A stretch of DNA of 64,000 bases from Chloroflexota bacterium (GTDB lineage Bacteria; Chloroflexota; Dehalococcoidia; Bin125). Below, in pieces: positions 1 through 10,174 of the stretch (position 1 is the stretch's first letter; each line of letters starts with the position of its first letter). Where the stretch lies: NCBI GenBank assembly GCA_026707145.1, contig JAPOXK010000011.1, forward strand, positions 99,908 to 163,907. Reading direction: 5' to 3'. Both the position numbers and the translations under genes were made by a program. A model generated the notes under the pieces. It made no database searches, was not told the DNA's origin, and was given only the letters and a program-made list of their open reading frames with translations.

Positions 1-2
1 TC

Positions 3-773
3 CTTGCCACCGTCATCGCTCCGCCGGACACGGACGAGGCGGCCTTGGCGGAGGTGGTCGCGGATATCAGCGCCGCCTGCATCGAGGTCGGCGCCGTGCC
101 CGCGGGCGGGCACACGGAGGTCAGCGAGGCGGTGGCGCAGATCGTCGTCGCCGGCGCGATGGTGGGTGAGACGACGCGCGAGCGGCTGTTCCCCAGCGAA
201 GCCGCGTGTACAGGCGACGCCCTGCTACAGGTGGGCCCGATCGCCGTTGAGGGCACCGCGCTCCTCGCGCGCGAAGCCGCTCCCCGTCTCGCTGCTGCCG
301 GCGTCCCGCGCGCGTCGATCGTCGCCGCCGCCGCTCTCCTCTTCGATCCCGGGATCAGCGTCCTGCCGATGGCTCGGGCGCTCTGGCGGCTGCCCGGCCT
401 GCGCGCGCTCCACGATCCCACCGAAGGCGGTCTCGCCTCCGGCGCCTGGGAGCTCGCCGCCGCCGCCGGGCTCGGCGTGATCGTGGAGCGCGCGGCCCTG
501 CTCATCCACCCGCTCACACGGGAGGTGAGCGCGGCCTTGCGCCTCGATCCGGCCGGCCTGCTCGCCTCCGGCTCCCTGCTGGCCAGCGTCGACGCCGCCC
601 AGGCCGGGGCCGCACTCGCTCAGCTGCGCGCCGCGGGATTCGCTGCCCGCCGCATCGGCCGCGTCGGATCGCCGGACGGAGGGGCTATACTCGTTGAAGA
701 GGATGGCACCACTGCTCCATTGCCCCGATTCGATCGGGATGAAGTGGCGCGCCTGCTCGCAGATCGGCGCTGA
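3..773 (+). CDS. AIR synthase-related (HypE-like) protein, 5' truncated by window edge
   Basis: Frame 3 open from the window edge; motifs HDPTEGGLASGAWELA and LLASGSLLA typical of HypE/AIR-synthase C-terminal domains. Confidence 0.7.
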   Translation, partial: LATVIAPPDTDEAALAEVVADISAACIEVGAVPAGGHTEVSEAVAQIVVAGAMVGETTRERLFPSEAACTGDALLQVGPIAVEGTALLAREAAPRLAAAGVPRASIVAAAALLFDPGISVLPMARALWRLPGLRALHDPTEGGLASGAWELAAAAGLGVIVERAALLIHPLTREVSAALRLDPAGLLASGSLLASVDAAQAGAALAQLRAAGFAARRIGRVGSPDGGAILVEEDGTTAPLPRFDRDEVARLLADRR

Positions 774-811
774 GGCGCGGTGTCCCCATCGGCGCGACGG
801 GGAGGGATGCA

Positions 812-2209
812 ATGGGAGAACGGCCGCAGACCATCCGGGACCTTCGCAGGAGCGGCTACACCGTCCTCACCGTCCGTGAAGAGCTCCGCAAGAATCTGAT
901 CGCCAAGCTGCGCGCCGGCGAGGCGATCGTCGACGGCATCCTTGGGTACGACGACACCGTGCTGCCGGCGCTGGAGAACGCCCTCCTGGCCGGGCAGGAC
1001 GTGATCTTCCTGGGCGAGCGCGGGCAGGCCAAGAGCCGTCTCATTCGCAGTCTCCCCAATCTGCTCGACGAGGAGATCCCCATCCTCGGCGAGGTCGAGA
1101 TCCCGGAGAACCCCTACAACCCCATCACGCGCGAGGGCCGCGCGCTCGTCGAGAAATACGGCGACAAGGCGCCCATCCGCTGGCTGCACCGCGACGATCG
1201 CTACAGCGAGAAGCTCGCGACCCCGGACATCTCGATCGCCGACCTGATCGGTGAGATCGACCCGATCAAGGTCGCCGAGGGGCGCTACCTCGCCGACGAG
1301 ATGACCATCCACTTCGGCCTCATCCCCCGCTCGAATCGCGGCATCTTCTGCATGAACGAACTCCCCGATCTGGCCGAGCGCATCCAGGTCGGTCTGCTCA
1401 ATCTCATGGAAGAGCGCGATATCCAGATCCGCGGCTTCCGCGTCCGCCTCCCGCTCGACGTCCTCGTCGTCGCCAGCGCCAATCCCGAGGATTACACCAA
1501 CCGCGGCCGCATCATCACGCCGCTCAAGGATCGGTACGGCGCCCAAGTGCGGACGCACTACCCCGAGACGATCGAGACGGAGGTCGCGATCGTCCGTCAG
1601 GAGCGCGCTCCCCTCAATCTCGACGGCCTGCGCATCACCGTACCCGACTACATGGAGGAGGTCCTGGCCGAGGTGGCCCGCCTCGCGCGCCAGAGCCCGG
1701 ACATCAGCCAGCGCTCCGGAGTCTCGGTGCGCGCCACGATCACGGCCTACGAGAGCTTGGTCGCCAACGCCGCCCGGCGCGCCATCCACTTGGGTGAGGA
1801 TCACGCCGTGCCGCGCGTGACGGACCTCCCGGCGATCCATCCGGCCATCATGGGCAAGGTCGAGCTGGAAACCGTGGACGACGCCGGCAGCGAACCGATC
1901 ATCGAGAAGCTGATCCAGAACGCCGTCGCCGCCGTTTTCAACCGGCGCTTCAACGTCGCGGACCTCGAGGAGACCGTGGCACAATTCAAGACCGGCCTCA
2001 CCGCCGAGGTGGGCGAGGATATGCCCGTCGCCGCGTACCGCGAGTTGATCGACCAGATCGCCGGTCTGGCCGCCGGCGTCACGGGGCTGGCGGCGGACAG
2101 CGCCCCGGCGCTGCGGGCGAGCGCCGTCGAGTTCGTGTTGGAGGGTCTGCATCTCAACAAGCGGCTCAGCCGCGACCGCGTGGGCGCGCACGCGCAATAC
2201 CGCGGCTAA
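812..2209 (+). CDS. MoxR / Mg-chelatase-like AAA+ ATPase
   Basis: 465 aa; GERGQAKSR Walker-A, MNELPDLAERIQVGLLNLMEERDIQIRG, ASANPEDYTNRGRIITPLKDR; followed directly by a VWA gene. Confidence 0.88.
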   Translation: MGERPQTIRDLRRSGYTVLTVREELRKNLIAKLRAGEAIVDGILGYDDTVLPALENALLAGQDVIFLGERGQAKSRLIRSLPNLLDEEIPILGEVEIPENPYNPITREGRALVEKYGDKAPIRWLHRDDRYSEKLATPDISIADLIGEIDPIKVAEGRYLADEMTIHFGLIPRSNRGIFCMNELPDLAERIQVGLLNLMEERDIQIRGFRVRLPLDVLVVASANPEDYTNRGRIITPLKDRYGAQVRTHYPETIETEVAIVRQERAPLNLDGLRITVPDYMEEVLAEVARLARQSPDISQRSGVSVRATITAYESLVANAARRAIHLGEDHAVPRVTDLPAIHPAIMGKVELETVDDAGSEPIIEKLIQNAVAAVFNRRFNVADLEETVAQFKTGLTAEVGEDMPVAAYRELIDQIAGLAAGVTGLAADSAPALRASAVEFVLEGLHLNKRLSRDRVGAHAQYRG

Positions 2210-2224
2210 GCGGGCTCGTCGGCC

Positions 2225-4339
2225 ATGACCGAGCGAGTGCGCTACAGCCGCTGGGACGGCAGCCGGGCGGATTCTCCGCTGGACGCCGACGCGCTACTCA
2301 AGGGTTTGACCGACGATCTCATGAGCTTCGGCGACTTGCAGCATTCCCTGCGGAACATGCTGCAGCGCGGCCTGCGCCCTGCCGGCCAGCCTCCCCTCGA
2401 CGGCCTCCGCGACATCCTCCAGCGCCTTCGCCAGCACCGCCGCGACATGCTCGAGCAGTTCAACCTGCAGTCCGTGTTCGAGGATCTCCAGGGCAAGATC
2501 GACGAGATCATCGACCTTGAGCGCGCCACGCTCGAGGATCGCCTCGCCGGTCTCGAGTCCGAGGAGCAGGGATCCGGGACGCGCGCGTCTTCGAGCCCTC
2601 CGGCGGAACCGGATCCCAAGCCCGCTGCTGGCGGCGGCGCGAGCCCGCCAGATGAAGACGCCGCCGCGGACCCCCGCGAAGAGTTCGGCGGCATGCTCCG
2701 CAAGATCGTTCAGCAGAAGCAGGCGGCGCTGGACGATCTTCCCCCGGACGCCGCGGGGCGGATGCGCGAGCTGCAGCGCTACGAGTTCATGGACCCCGAA
2801 GCGCGGCGCAAGTTTCAGGAGCTGCTCGACTCGCTCAAGCAGGCGATGGTGGAGTCGTTCTTCAAGAACCTCTCACAGCAGCTGCAGGACATGAGTCCGG
2901 ACGACCTGCAGCGCCTCGAAGAGATGGTGCGCGATCTCAACGAGATGCTGCGCCAGCGCATGGTCGGCGAGGAGCCCGACTTCGACGCCTTCATGGAGAA
3001 GCACGGCGATCTCTTTGGCGACGACCCGCCCCGCTCGCTCGACGAGCTGATGGAGCTCATGCAGCAGCGCGCCGCGCAGATGCAGAACCTCTTGGACTCG
3101 CTGCCCGGCGAGGCACGCGACCAGCTCCAGGGCATGATGGGCGGCATGATCGGCGGCTCCGATCTCGAAGCCGACCTGGCCGAGCTCGCCGGCAATCTCG
3201 AGCAGCTCTACCCCATGCGCGATCTGCGCAATCGCTATCCCTTCCGCGGCGACGAAGAGCTGGACCTGCAGGGCGCCATGGCGCTCATGGACGAGATGCA
3301 GGGCTTGGACGAGCTGGAGCGGCAGATCGAGCACACCCAGTACGGCGGCGATCTCGACGATGTCGACGCCGATCGCTTGGAGACGATCCTGGGCGAGGAG
3401 GCCCGCGAGAAACTCGATCAGCTCAAGTCGCTAATCGCGATCCTGGAAGAGGCGGGCTACATCCGCAAGCGCGGCAACAGCTGGGAGCTCACCCCGCGCG
3501 GGACCCGCCGCATCGGCCAGGCGGCCCTGGCCGAGATCTACGCCAACCTCAAGCTGGAGAGCTTCGGCAATCACCCGCTCGTCCAGCACGGCCGCTACGG
3601 CGAGCGCGCCGATCGCACCAAGCGCTACGAGTTCGGCGATCCCTTCCACATCCATCTCGAGTCCACGGTGATGAACTCCATCTTCCGCGAGGGGCCGAAG
3701 CTACCCGTCGAGTTGGCGCCGGACGACTTCGAGGTCTACCGCTCCGAGCTGCTGACGCAGACCGCGACGGTGCTCATGCTCGACCTCTCCTGGTCGATGG
3801 CGCTGCGCGGCTCCTTCCAGTCCGCCAAGAAGGTCGCTCTGGCGCTCAACAACCTGATCCGCACCCGCTACCCCCGCGACAACCTCTACCTGGTGGGGTT
3901 CAGCGCCTACGCGCGCGAGCTCAAGCAGGAGCAGCTCCCCTACACCCGCTGGGACGAGACCGTCCTCGGCACCAACATGCACCACGCCCTGATCATCGCC
4001 CAGACGATGCTGGCCAAGCACACGGTCGGCAGCCGCCAGATCATCATGATCTCCGACGGCGAGCCGACCGCGCACCTGGAGCACGGCCGCAGCTACTTCG
4101 CCTACCCGCCCAGCCCGGTCACGATTCGCGAGACCCTCAAGGAGGTCAAGCGCTGCACCAAGAAGGACATCGTGATCAACACCTTCATGCTGGACCGTAA
4201 CTTCCACCTCAAGGAGTTCGTCAACAGCATGGCCAAGATCAACAAGGGCCGCGTCTTCTACACGACCCCCGATAAGCTGGGGGAGTACGTCCTGGTCGAC
4301 TTCGTCGCCAACCGCCGCCGGACCCTGCGCGGTGCCTGA
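2225..4339 (+). CDS. VWA domain-containing protein (MoxR partner)
   Basis: 704 aa; MIDAS motif DLSWSM, long acidic/Gln-rich N-terminal part, downstream of MoxR. Confidence 0.88.
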   Translation: MTERVRYSRWDGSRADSPLDADALLKGLTDDLMSFGDLQHSLRNMLQRGLRPAGQPPLDGLRDILQRLRQHRRDMLEQFNLQSVFEDLQGKIDEIIDLERATLEDRLAGLESEEQGSGTRASSSPPAEPDPKPAAGGGASPPDEDAAADPREEFGGMLRKIVQQKQAALDDLPPDAAGRMRELQRYEFMDPEARRKFQELLDSLKQAMVESFFKNLSQQLQDMSPDDLQRLEEMVRDLNEMLRQRMVGEEPDFDAFMEKHGDLFGDDPPRSLDELMELMQQRAAQMQNLLDSLPGEARDQLQGMMGGMIGGSDLEADLAELAGNLEQLYPMRDLRNRYPFRGDEELDLQGAMALMDEMQGLDELERQIEHTQYGGDLDDVDADRLETILGEEAREKLDQLKSLIAILEEAGYIRKRGNSWELTPRGTRRIGQAALAEIYANLKLESFGNHPLVQHGRYGERADRTKRYEFGDPFHIHLESTVMNSIFREGPKLPVELAPDDFEVYRSELLTQTATVLMLDLSWSMALRGSFQSAKKVALALNNLIRTRYPRDNLYLVGFSAYARELKQEQLPYTRWDETVLGTNMHHALIIAQTMLAKHTVGSRQIIMISDGEPTAHLEHGRSYFAYPPSPVTIRETLKEVKRCTKKDIVINTFMLDRNFHLKEFVNSMAKINKGRVFYTTPDKLGEYVLVDFVANRRRTLRGA

Positions 4340-4408
4340 CCCCAGCCGGTTCGATGCTCGCGCCCCGGCTTCGCTCGCTGGCCGGATCCTTCCTGGGGCT
4401 GCTGCTTC

Positions 4409-4680
4409 GACCCCGAGAAGCCCGGACGGGCCAAGGCTGCCGGTTGGCTCGTGATCGAGGGCGACGCCAGCGACAACGACATCCTGCAACGCGCCGGCAT
4501 CGGCCGCGGCCGCGCGCTCCTGGCCGTCATGGCCAGCGATGTCCCGAACACCTTCATCACGCTTACGGCCAAGTGAATGCGCGCCGATCTCTTCATCGTG
4601 GCGCGCGCCAACGAGGAGGAGTCCGGCCCCAAGCAGTTCCAGGCCAGCGCCGACCGCGTCGTCCCACCGGGCTTGACAAC
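4409..4680 (+). pseudogene. Remnant of TrkA-N/RCK potassium-channel regulatory domain, interrupted by TGA at 4574-4576
   Basis: One frame reads DPEKPGRAKAAGWLVIEGDASDNDILQRAGIGRGRALLAVMASDVPNTFITLTAK*MRADLFIVARANEEESGPKQFQASADRVVPP; RCK core motifs without the rest of the gene. Confidence 0.7.
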
Positions 4681-4704
4681 CTCCTGCAGGGTGCGGGATA
4701 GACT

Positions 4705-6771
4705 TTGGGAAGGCGGGCCCAAGGAGCCCACATGCTCTCGGTCTTCTTATTTTTGGTGTGGTCCATGACCATGCCCCTGCCGACCACGTTGCCCTACGAG
4801 ATCCCGAGATACTGGAATCTCGATCCGCGTGGAGGGAACATGGTCATCTTGGCCGATTTCTCGGAGGCGATCTTTACCCACGAGCGCATGCGGACCGACG
4901 CCACCCGGATCCTCTTCAATCCGATCGATGCGGAAGGGGTCAACCAGACCGATCATCTGGCAACCCTCGACGCTGGGGACATGATCGAATGGCACCAGGG
5001 CGATGACTGTTTCGTGCGGTATCGGGTGATCCGCCAGTCCTACGTCCACAGCGAAGTCCGGCGGGTTGGGGATGTCACGGTGTACGTGGACCCGATGAGC
5101 TACGCCTTCACGGGCTGCTCCGGGTTCATTATCAAAGATCGCCCTGTCTCGATCCGCCTCGGTCCCTTGCCGGATCTCGGCGGGGAAGCGCTGCGGGTGC
5201 CCATTCGCCATGGACCGTTTCAGATCGTTCCTGCCGGCTGGACGGGGCCCACCGAACCGGAGATCGAAAGGCCGGTGATCGAAAAAGAGAAGCGGGTATT
5301 CGGTCCGGACGACTATGCTCACGATACCGAGGAGGCCCGCCGGTTTCGCTACTGGCGCGATCCCACCATCCCCACGGGGTTCACCCTCGAAACGGCCTTC
5401 TCCGGTCCGCAAGGGACGGGCCCCGGCTACGTGGCCCTGTACGCATCGACCGGCGCAGGGACTGGGCGAACGGACTACATCACGATTACCGCCCAGCCGC
5501 TGTCCCGTGATGGGGCCCTACAGGAAGCGGCCTGGCGGCGCCCGGACGGGTCGGTGGGCGTGGCGGAGACGCGGGTGCTCGCGGGCCGGCCCGCCCAAGT
5601 GACCTACAGTCCGTTGGGGCCCGGTCACCGGCCGGACTTCCCCGTCACCGTGTCGGTGTACCATCCGCTCTCCCAGGCGGTGTACGTCATTCAGGGGACC
5701 GCCCCGTTCATGCAGGGGGCGAACATCGACGCCGCCCTCGCGATCGCGGAGAGCTTGATGGCGAGCCCGCTCGTGGACGGGGGGTTCCGTTTTTTTTACT
5801 CGGTGGCGGGGCACGGGACGGACAGTAAGCCGCCCGGCACGTTCTCGCTCGTTGTCGGGGGCAAGGAAACCAGTCGCGCCGTCGCGACCTACGCGGAGGT
5901 CCAGACGTTCGAACTCCTGTTGGATTCCATCTGGGACCGGCCGGGATGGATGACCATCCATCCTGAGGATGCGGACGGGATCGACCGATCCGATCTGTGG
6001 GACGCGGTCGAGGACGGAGACATGTTGGAGTGGCGGCTGACGGACGACTGTTTCATCCGCTACGGGATTCGGTCCGCGCGCGCACGGAAAGTCGATTACG
6101 CCCTGACGGTGGAACAACATACCTATGCCTTCGCGGGCTGCCCCGACGAGATTCCTACCGACGAACCGATGACCCTGATCGTGGGCGATCTGCCGGTGCT
6201 TGGCGGGAGCAGCCTGACCACGGCGATCCGGCATGGCCTGTGGCAACTCGCGCCGGCGGAGTGGATCGGTCCGGTTGAAGAGTCCAGAAGGTGGCCGCAC
6301 CACGGCCTTCCGTATCAGGGCACGTACGATATCACCGTTGCCCGGACCTTCCTGCGCTTCCGGGAACCAATCCTGCCCGAGGGATGGTCGTTCGAGCGAG
6401 CGACATCCGGAACGGAAAACGGCTTCTACGGGTCGTGGGCCTATTGGGTGCACGCAGAGAGCTCTGCACTGCTTGAGATTTCTGGGAACTATGTCACCGG
6501 GATGTCCGGTTCCATCAGTGCCGGAGAAGGCTATCGGTCCAATTACGCGTACGTCATTGCCGGGCGCCCAGCCCTGGTCACCCTCAGGGGATCACTGAAT
6601 GATCCAGCGACGCAGCGCGACGTTCATGTCCGAATCTATGACCGATGGACGGCCAGTGTGTACAGTATCCGGGCAGACTCGCTCAGGCTGCTGGGCGGGA
6701 ATATCGATGCATTCCTGGAGATCGTCGCCAGCCTGTTCGAGCCGAAAGACCTGCGGCCGTCGGTCTCCTAG
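4705..6771 (+). CDS. Orphan protein with two tandem ~300-aa repeat units; possible N-terminal hydrophobic/signal segment (alternative start 4732)
   Basis: 688 aa; paired motifs GDMIEWHQGDDCFVRYRV/GDMLEWRLTDDCFIRYGI, YAFTGC/YAFAGC, IRHGPFQIVPAGWTGP/IRHGLWQLAPAEWIGP. Confidence 0.65.
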   Translation: MGRRAQGAHMLSVFLFLVWSMTMPLPTTLPYEIPRYWNLDPRGGNMVILADFSEAIFTHERMRTDATRILFNPIDAEGVNQTDHLATLDAGDMIEWHQGDDCFVRYRVIRQSYVHSEVRRVGDVTVYVDPMSYAFTGCSGFIIKDRPVSIRLGPLPDLGGEALRVPIRHGPFQIVPAGWTGPTEPEIERPVIEKEKRVFGPDDYAHDTEEARRFRYWRDPTIPTGFTLETAFSGPQGTGPGYVALYASTGAGTGRTDYITITAQPLSRDGALQEAAWRRPDGSVGVAETRVLAGRPAQVTYSPLGPGHRPDFPVTVSVYHPLSQAVYVIQGTAPFMQGANIDAALAIAESLMASPLVDGGFRFFYSVAGHGTDSKPPGTFSLVVGGKETSRAVATYAEVQTFELLLDSIWDRPGWMTIHPEDADGIDRSDLWDAVEDGDMLEWRLTDDCFIRYGIRSARARKVDYALTVEQHTYAFAGCPDEIPTDEPMTLIVGDLPVLGGSSLTTAIRHGLWQLAPAEWIGPVEESRRWPHHGLPYQGTYDITVARTFLRFREPILPEGWSFERATSGTENGFYGSWAYWVHAESSALLEISGNYVTGMSGSISAGEGYRSNYAYVIAGRPALVTLRGSLNDPATQRDVHVRIYDRWTASVYSIRADSLRLLGGNIDAFLEIVASLFEPKDLRPSVS

Positions 6772-6877
6772 CGGGTGCAGGGCCCGCGAGGGCCATGCCA
6801 TTAACAATGATCGCAACCGTCTCCACGCTGACCGTCACGATGCGCTTCATGCGGTCACGGATGTCGCGTGGTCCGGC

Positions 6878-7417
6878 TCAGGCCTCGTCGCTCACCTCGC
6901 CCGTCGCCAGCGCCCGCCGGTACTCCTGCCAGCGCGCGGCGAAGGTGCGCAGCCCCCGGCGGTAGGCGAAATCCTGGGCCAGCACGTTGCCCATGTAGGA
7001 GGCGAGGTAGTAGGAGCCCGCCACCAGGAAGATCACGGCGAAGATCTTGGTCCAGCCCGGCAGCACCAGGATCAGGCCGATCGAGATCGCGGCCCCGATC
7101 GAGATTCCCAGCCAGGCGGCGCCGTGGATGATGCGCGCCTCCACCTTGCGCTTGCGCGTGTAGACCGCCGCCAGCGGCCGCGGGATCTTCTCGCGCGGGG
7201 CCAGCGCCGCGGTCTCGGTGGCGCAGGTCGGACAGACGCCGTCCTGCGGCGTGAGGGGGGTCGAGCAGTAGCCGCAGAAGCGCCCCAGGTTGGGCGCGTT
7301 CCCCTCCCGCACCTCCGCGATCAGCTCGTCCAGCGCCGTCGAGAAGGGCACCTCGTGCGTCGCCACGAAGCGGCCCTCTTCGTAGCGGACCGGCGGCGGG
7401 GGCAGGCGCGTGCTCAC
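6878..7417 (-). CDS. Zinc-ribbon membrane protein
   Basis: 179 aa; CGYC...CPTC motif followed by two hydrophobic segments. Confidence 0.65.
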   Translation of the reverse strand: MSTRLPPPPVRYEEGRFVATHEVPFSTALDELIAEVREGNAPNLGRFCGYCSTPLTPQDGVCPTCATETAALAPREKIPRPLAAVYTRKRKVEARIIHGAAWLGISIGAAISIGLILVLPGWTKIFAVIFLVAGSYYLASYMGNVLAQDFAYRRGLRTFAARWQEYRRALATGEVSDEA

Positions 7418-7872
7418 GGCCCCGCGCCCGGCGGATGGTCAGGCCGCTTCCCCGGCAGCCACTCGTAGAACTGCAGGAGCACCCCGCCCGCGTCCTTGGG
7501 ATGCACGAAGGTCTGCTTCCACTCGTGGTCGCACCAGACGCCGCGGTAGGGCTCGATCCCCAGCTCCTCGCGCAGGTACGCCGCCAGCGCCTCCACGTCC
7601 TCGACCTCGAAGGTGAGGTGGTGCACGCCCTGGCCCCGCGTCTCCAGGAACCGGTGCAGGAACGATTGGTCTCCCAGCGGCCCCAGCACCTCCACGCGGG
7701 CCTGGTTGTCCGGAAGGTAGATGTAGGCGCCCTCGAAGCCCTCCGCCTCTTCCTCGAAGCGGTCCCCGACGTTGCCGCCCAGCAGCCGCCCCAGCAGCGC
7801 CGCGGTCGCCCGCGGGTCTTCCGCGACGATGCTCACGTGGTCCAGCCGCTTCACGCCGGGACGCTTGGCCAT
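7414..7872 (-). CDS. VOC (glyoxalase/methylmalonyl-CoA epimerase-like) protein
   Basis: 152 aa; RLDHVSIVAEDPRATAALLGRLLGG, GVHHLTFEVEDVEALAAYL. Confidence 0.85.
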   Translation of the reverse strand: MAKRPGVKRLDHVSIVAEDPRATAALLGRLLGGNVGDRFEEEAEGFEGAYIYLPDNQARVEVLGPLGDQSFLHRFLETRGQGVHHLTFEVEDVEALAAYLREELGIEPYRGVWCDHEWKQTFVHPKDAGGVLLQFYEWLPGKRPDHPPGAGP

Positions 7873-8049
7873 CGATCTCCCTCAGCCTTCCTTGGCCTCT
7901 CTCGGCCGCCGCCCCGCTTGGGGGCGGCGCGTGCGCGTAACATGGTCGAACTCTCCCTGGGGGCGGTCAAATTCACGCCCCGCGGCGCCCGCTGGAGCGC
8001 GCCGTTGTGCGACGATCGCTCCCGCCGGACCGTGATCCGAGGAGCGTCC

Positions 8050-9006
8050 ATGCCGCCACGCCGCGCCGTCTTCATCCTCAACCCCGCCGCCCGCGGCGCG
8101 CCCTCGCCCGAGCGCCTGGGCGCGGCGATCGAGCGCGCGGCCGGCGCGCGGCTTGAGGCAGTGATCCGGACGACGGAGCGGCCCGCTCACGCCACCGTGC
8201 TCGCCCGCGAAGCCGAGGCGGAAGGCGCGGAGGTCATCTTCGCCTGCGGCGGCGACGGCACGATCAACGAGGTGCTCAACGGCCTCAGCGACCCCGACAC
8301 CCGAGTCGGCCTCGTCCCCGCCGGCACCGCCAACGTCTGGGCCAAGGAGGCGGGGGTGCCGCGCGACGCGGCCGGCGCCATTCGCGCCCAGCTCGATGCC
8401 CGCCCCGTCCGCATCGACCTGGGCAGGGCCGGAGAGCGCCGCTTTCTGCTCATGGCCAGCCTCGGCCTCGATGCTGCCACGGCGGCGGCCGTCTCGCCGC
8501 GTCTCAAGCGCCTCACCGGCGGCCTGGCCTATGTCCTGACGGCTGTCCGAACCGGCGTGCTCTACCGCGGTCACCACCTCGCGATCGGCTTCGACGATGA
8601 CCCGCCGCGCGAGCTGGCCGCCAACATGGTCGTGATCGGCAACACGCGCCTCTACGGCGGCGTCGTCGAGATCACCGCCCAAGCCTCCGCGATCGACGGG
8701 CAGATCGATTGCGTCGTCTTCCGCGGCGCCGGGCCGCTGCCCGCCCTGCGAGGCCTCTCCCTGACCCTGTTGCGCCGGCATCTGCGCTCCGGCGTTGTGC
8801 TCTTCCGGCGGGCGCGGGAGATCCGCGTCGAGCCGCTCGACGCCCGCCATCCCTTGCTCCAAGTCGACGGCGATGTCGTGAGCCCTGCCGGTGCTCGCCG
8901 GGAAGAGCTCCCGGCCCGCTTCACCGTGGAGCCGCGCGCGGTGACGATGCTCGTCCCGAAGGCGGAGCGTCCCGTCTTCCAGCCTCTACCTCTCAGGCGG
9001 GGCTGA
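8050..9006 (+). CDS. Diacylglycerol/lipid kinase family protein
   Basis: FILNPAARG, FACGGDGTINEVLNGL, GLVPAGTANVWAKEAGVP motifs of the DAGK catalytic domain; start at ATG 8050. Confidence 0.88.
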   Translation: MPPRRAVFILNPAARGAPSPERLGAAIERAAGARLEAVIRTTERPAHATVLAREAEAEGAEVIFACGGDGTINEVLNGLSDPDTRVGLVPAGTANVWAKEAGVPRDAAGAIRAQLDARPVRIDLGRAGERRFLLMASLGLDAATAAAVSPRLKRLTGGLAYVLTAVRTGVLYRGHHLAIGFDDDPPRELAANMVVIGNTRLYGGVVEITAQASAIDGQIDCVVFRGAGPLPALRGLSLTLLRRHLRSGVVLFRRAREIRVEPLDARHPLLQVDGDVVSPAGARREELPARFTVEPRAVTMLVPKAERPVFQPLPLRRG

Positions 9007-10168
9007 GCTGCCCTTCCGCAACCCGCCAGCGCGCCGTCGCCGATACCCCGGCGGGGATGTGCCCTGGATCCGTGCCGGTCAGCAGCAGCTGCTCGGCGCC
9101 TTGCGTGGCCTCGATCACCGCCTCCCGCCGCCGGTCGTCCAGTTCGGAGAAGACGTCGTCCAACAGCAGGATCGGCTCCTCCCCGCGGCGTGTACGCAGC
9201 ACGTCCGCTTCCGCCAACCGCAGGGCGAGCGCCAGGCTTCGCTGCTGCGCGCGCGAGCCGTACGACCCGGCCGCGCGGCCGTCGAGCGTGAAGAGGACGT
9301 CGTCGCGGTGGGGTCCGGCCAGCGTCGTTCCCGCCCCGCGCTCGCGCGGGCGCAGCCGTCGCAAAGCCGCCCGCAGCGCCGCGCGGGCGTCCTCCACGCT
9401 CTCTCCCTCGAACGCCGCCCGCGCGAGCGCCGGGGCGTACGCGATCTCCAGCCTCTCGCCCCGTCCGGCCGCCAGCCGCGTTTGATAGCGGGGCGCGATC
9501 GCGGCCAGCTCGGCGACGACCCGCGCCCGTCCGGCGATGATCGTCCCTCCCTCCTCCACCACCGCGTCGTCCCACGGTCCCATCTCCTCCAGGGACGCCT
9601 GTCCTTGCACGATCCGCTTGAGGAGCGCGTTGCGCTGAGCGACCGCCTTGTCGTAGCGGCCGAGCGCTCGCGCGTAGGCGCGATCGCTCTGCGCCACCGT
9701 GAAGTCCAGGTAGCGCCGGCGGGTTCCGGGCGAGCCCGTGATGATCGCGATGTCGAGCGTGGTGAACAGCACGGCCGGCATCGCGCCGACCACGTCCCCC
9801 GCGAGCCGCGCGATGCCGTTGCGGCGCACGCGCTTGCCGACGAGCGGCGCCCCGGCTTTCGTGCGCAGCACGCTGCCGTCGGTTGCGAGGCGGGCGGCGA
9901 TCGCGATCTCGACCTCCACGGCTCCCTCGCTTCCCGTCCCCACCCCCGCCACGCGCGCGACGGGCGGCGCCGGTGCCGACCAGGCGATCAGCTCGCCGTC
10001 GCTGACGGCGCGGGGCGAGCGCATCACCGCCAGCAAGTAGATCGCCTCCAAGAGGTTGGTCTTCCCCTGCGCGTTCTCGCCCAACACCAGGGTTAGTCCC
10101 GGCTCGAGCGTCAGGGCGCAGTGCGCGTATGACCGGAACTGATCCAACGTCAGCGAGCGCAGCCGCAT
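8993..10168 (-). CDS. recF: DNA replication/repair protein RecF
   Basis: 391 aa; LTLDQFRSYAHCALTLEPGLTLVLGENAQGKTNLLEAIYLL, LLDDVFSELDDRRR. Confidence 0.95.
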   Translation of the reverse strand: MRLRSLTLDQFRSYAHCALTLEPGLTLVLGENAQGKTNLLEAIYLLAVMRSPRAVSDGELIAWSAPAPPVARVAGVGTGSEGAVEVEIAIAARLATDGSVLRTKAGAPLVGKRVRRNGIARLAGDVVGAMPAVLFTTLDIAIITGSPGTRRRYLDFTVAQSDRAYARALGRYDKAVAQRNALLKRIVQGQASLEEMGPWDDAVVEEGGTIIAGRARVVAELAAIAPRYQTRLAAGRGERLEIAYAPALARAAFEGESVEDARAALRAALRRLRPRERGAGTTLAGPHRDDVLFTLDGRAAGSYGSRAQQRSLALALRLAEADVLRTRRGEEPILLLDDVFSELDDRRREAVIEATQGAEQLLLTGTDPGHIPAGVSATARWRVAEGQLSPA

Positions 10169-10174
10169 CGCCCG

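Noticed and set aside
4574-4576. In-frame TGA in the RCK fragment as a second selenocysteine codon
   Set aside because: The position is not a Cys in RCK domains and the gene lacks both ends, so a pseudogene is the simpler explanation.
6599-7468. 289-aa plus-strand ORF across the end of the orphan gene and the zinc-ribbon gene
   Set aside because: Arg/Gly-rich shadow frame opposite the better-supported minus-strand zinc-ribbon protein.
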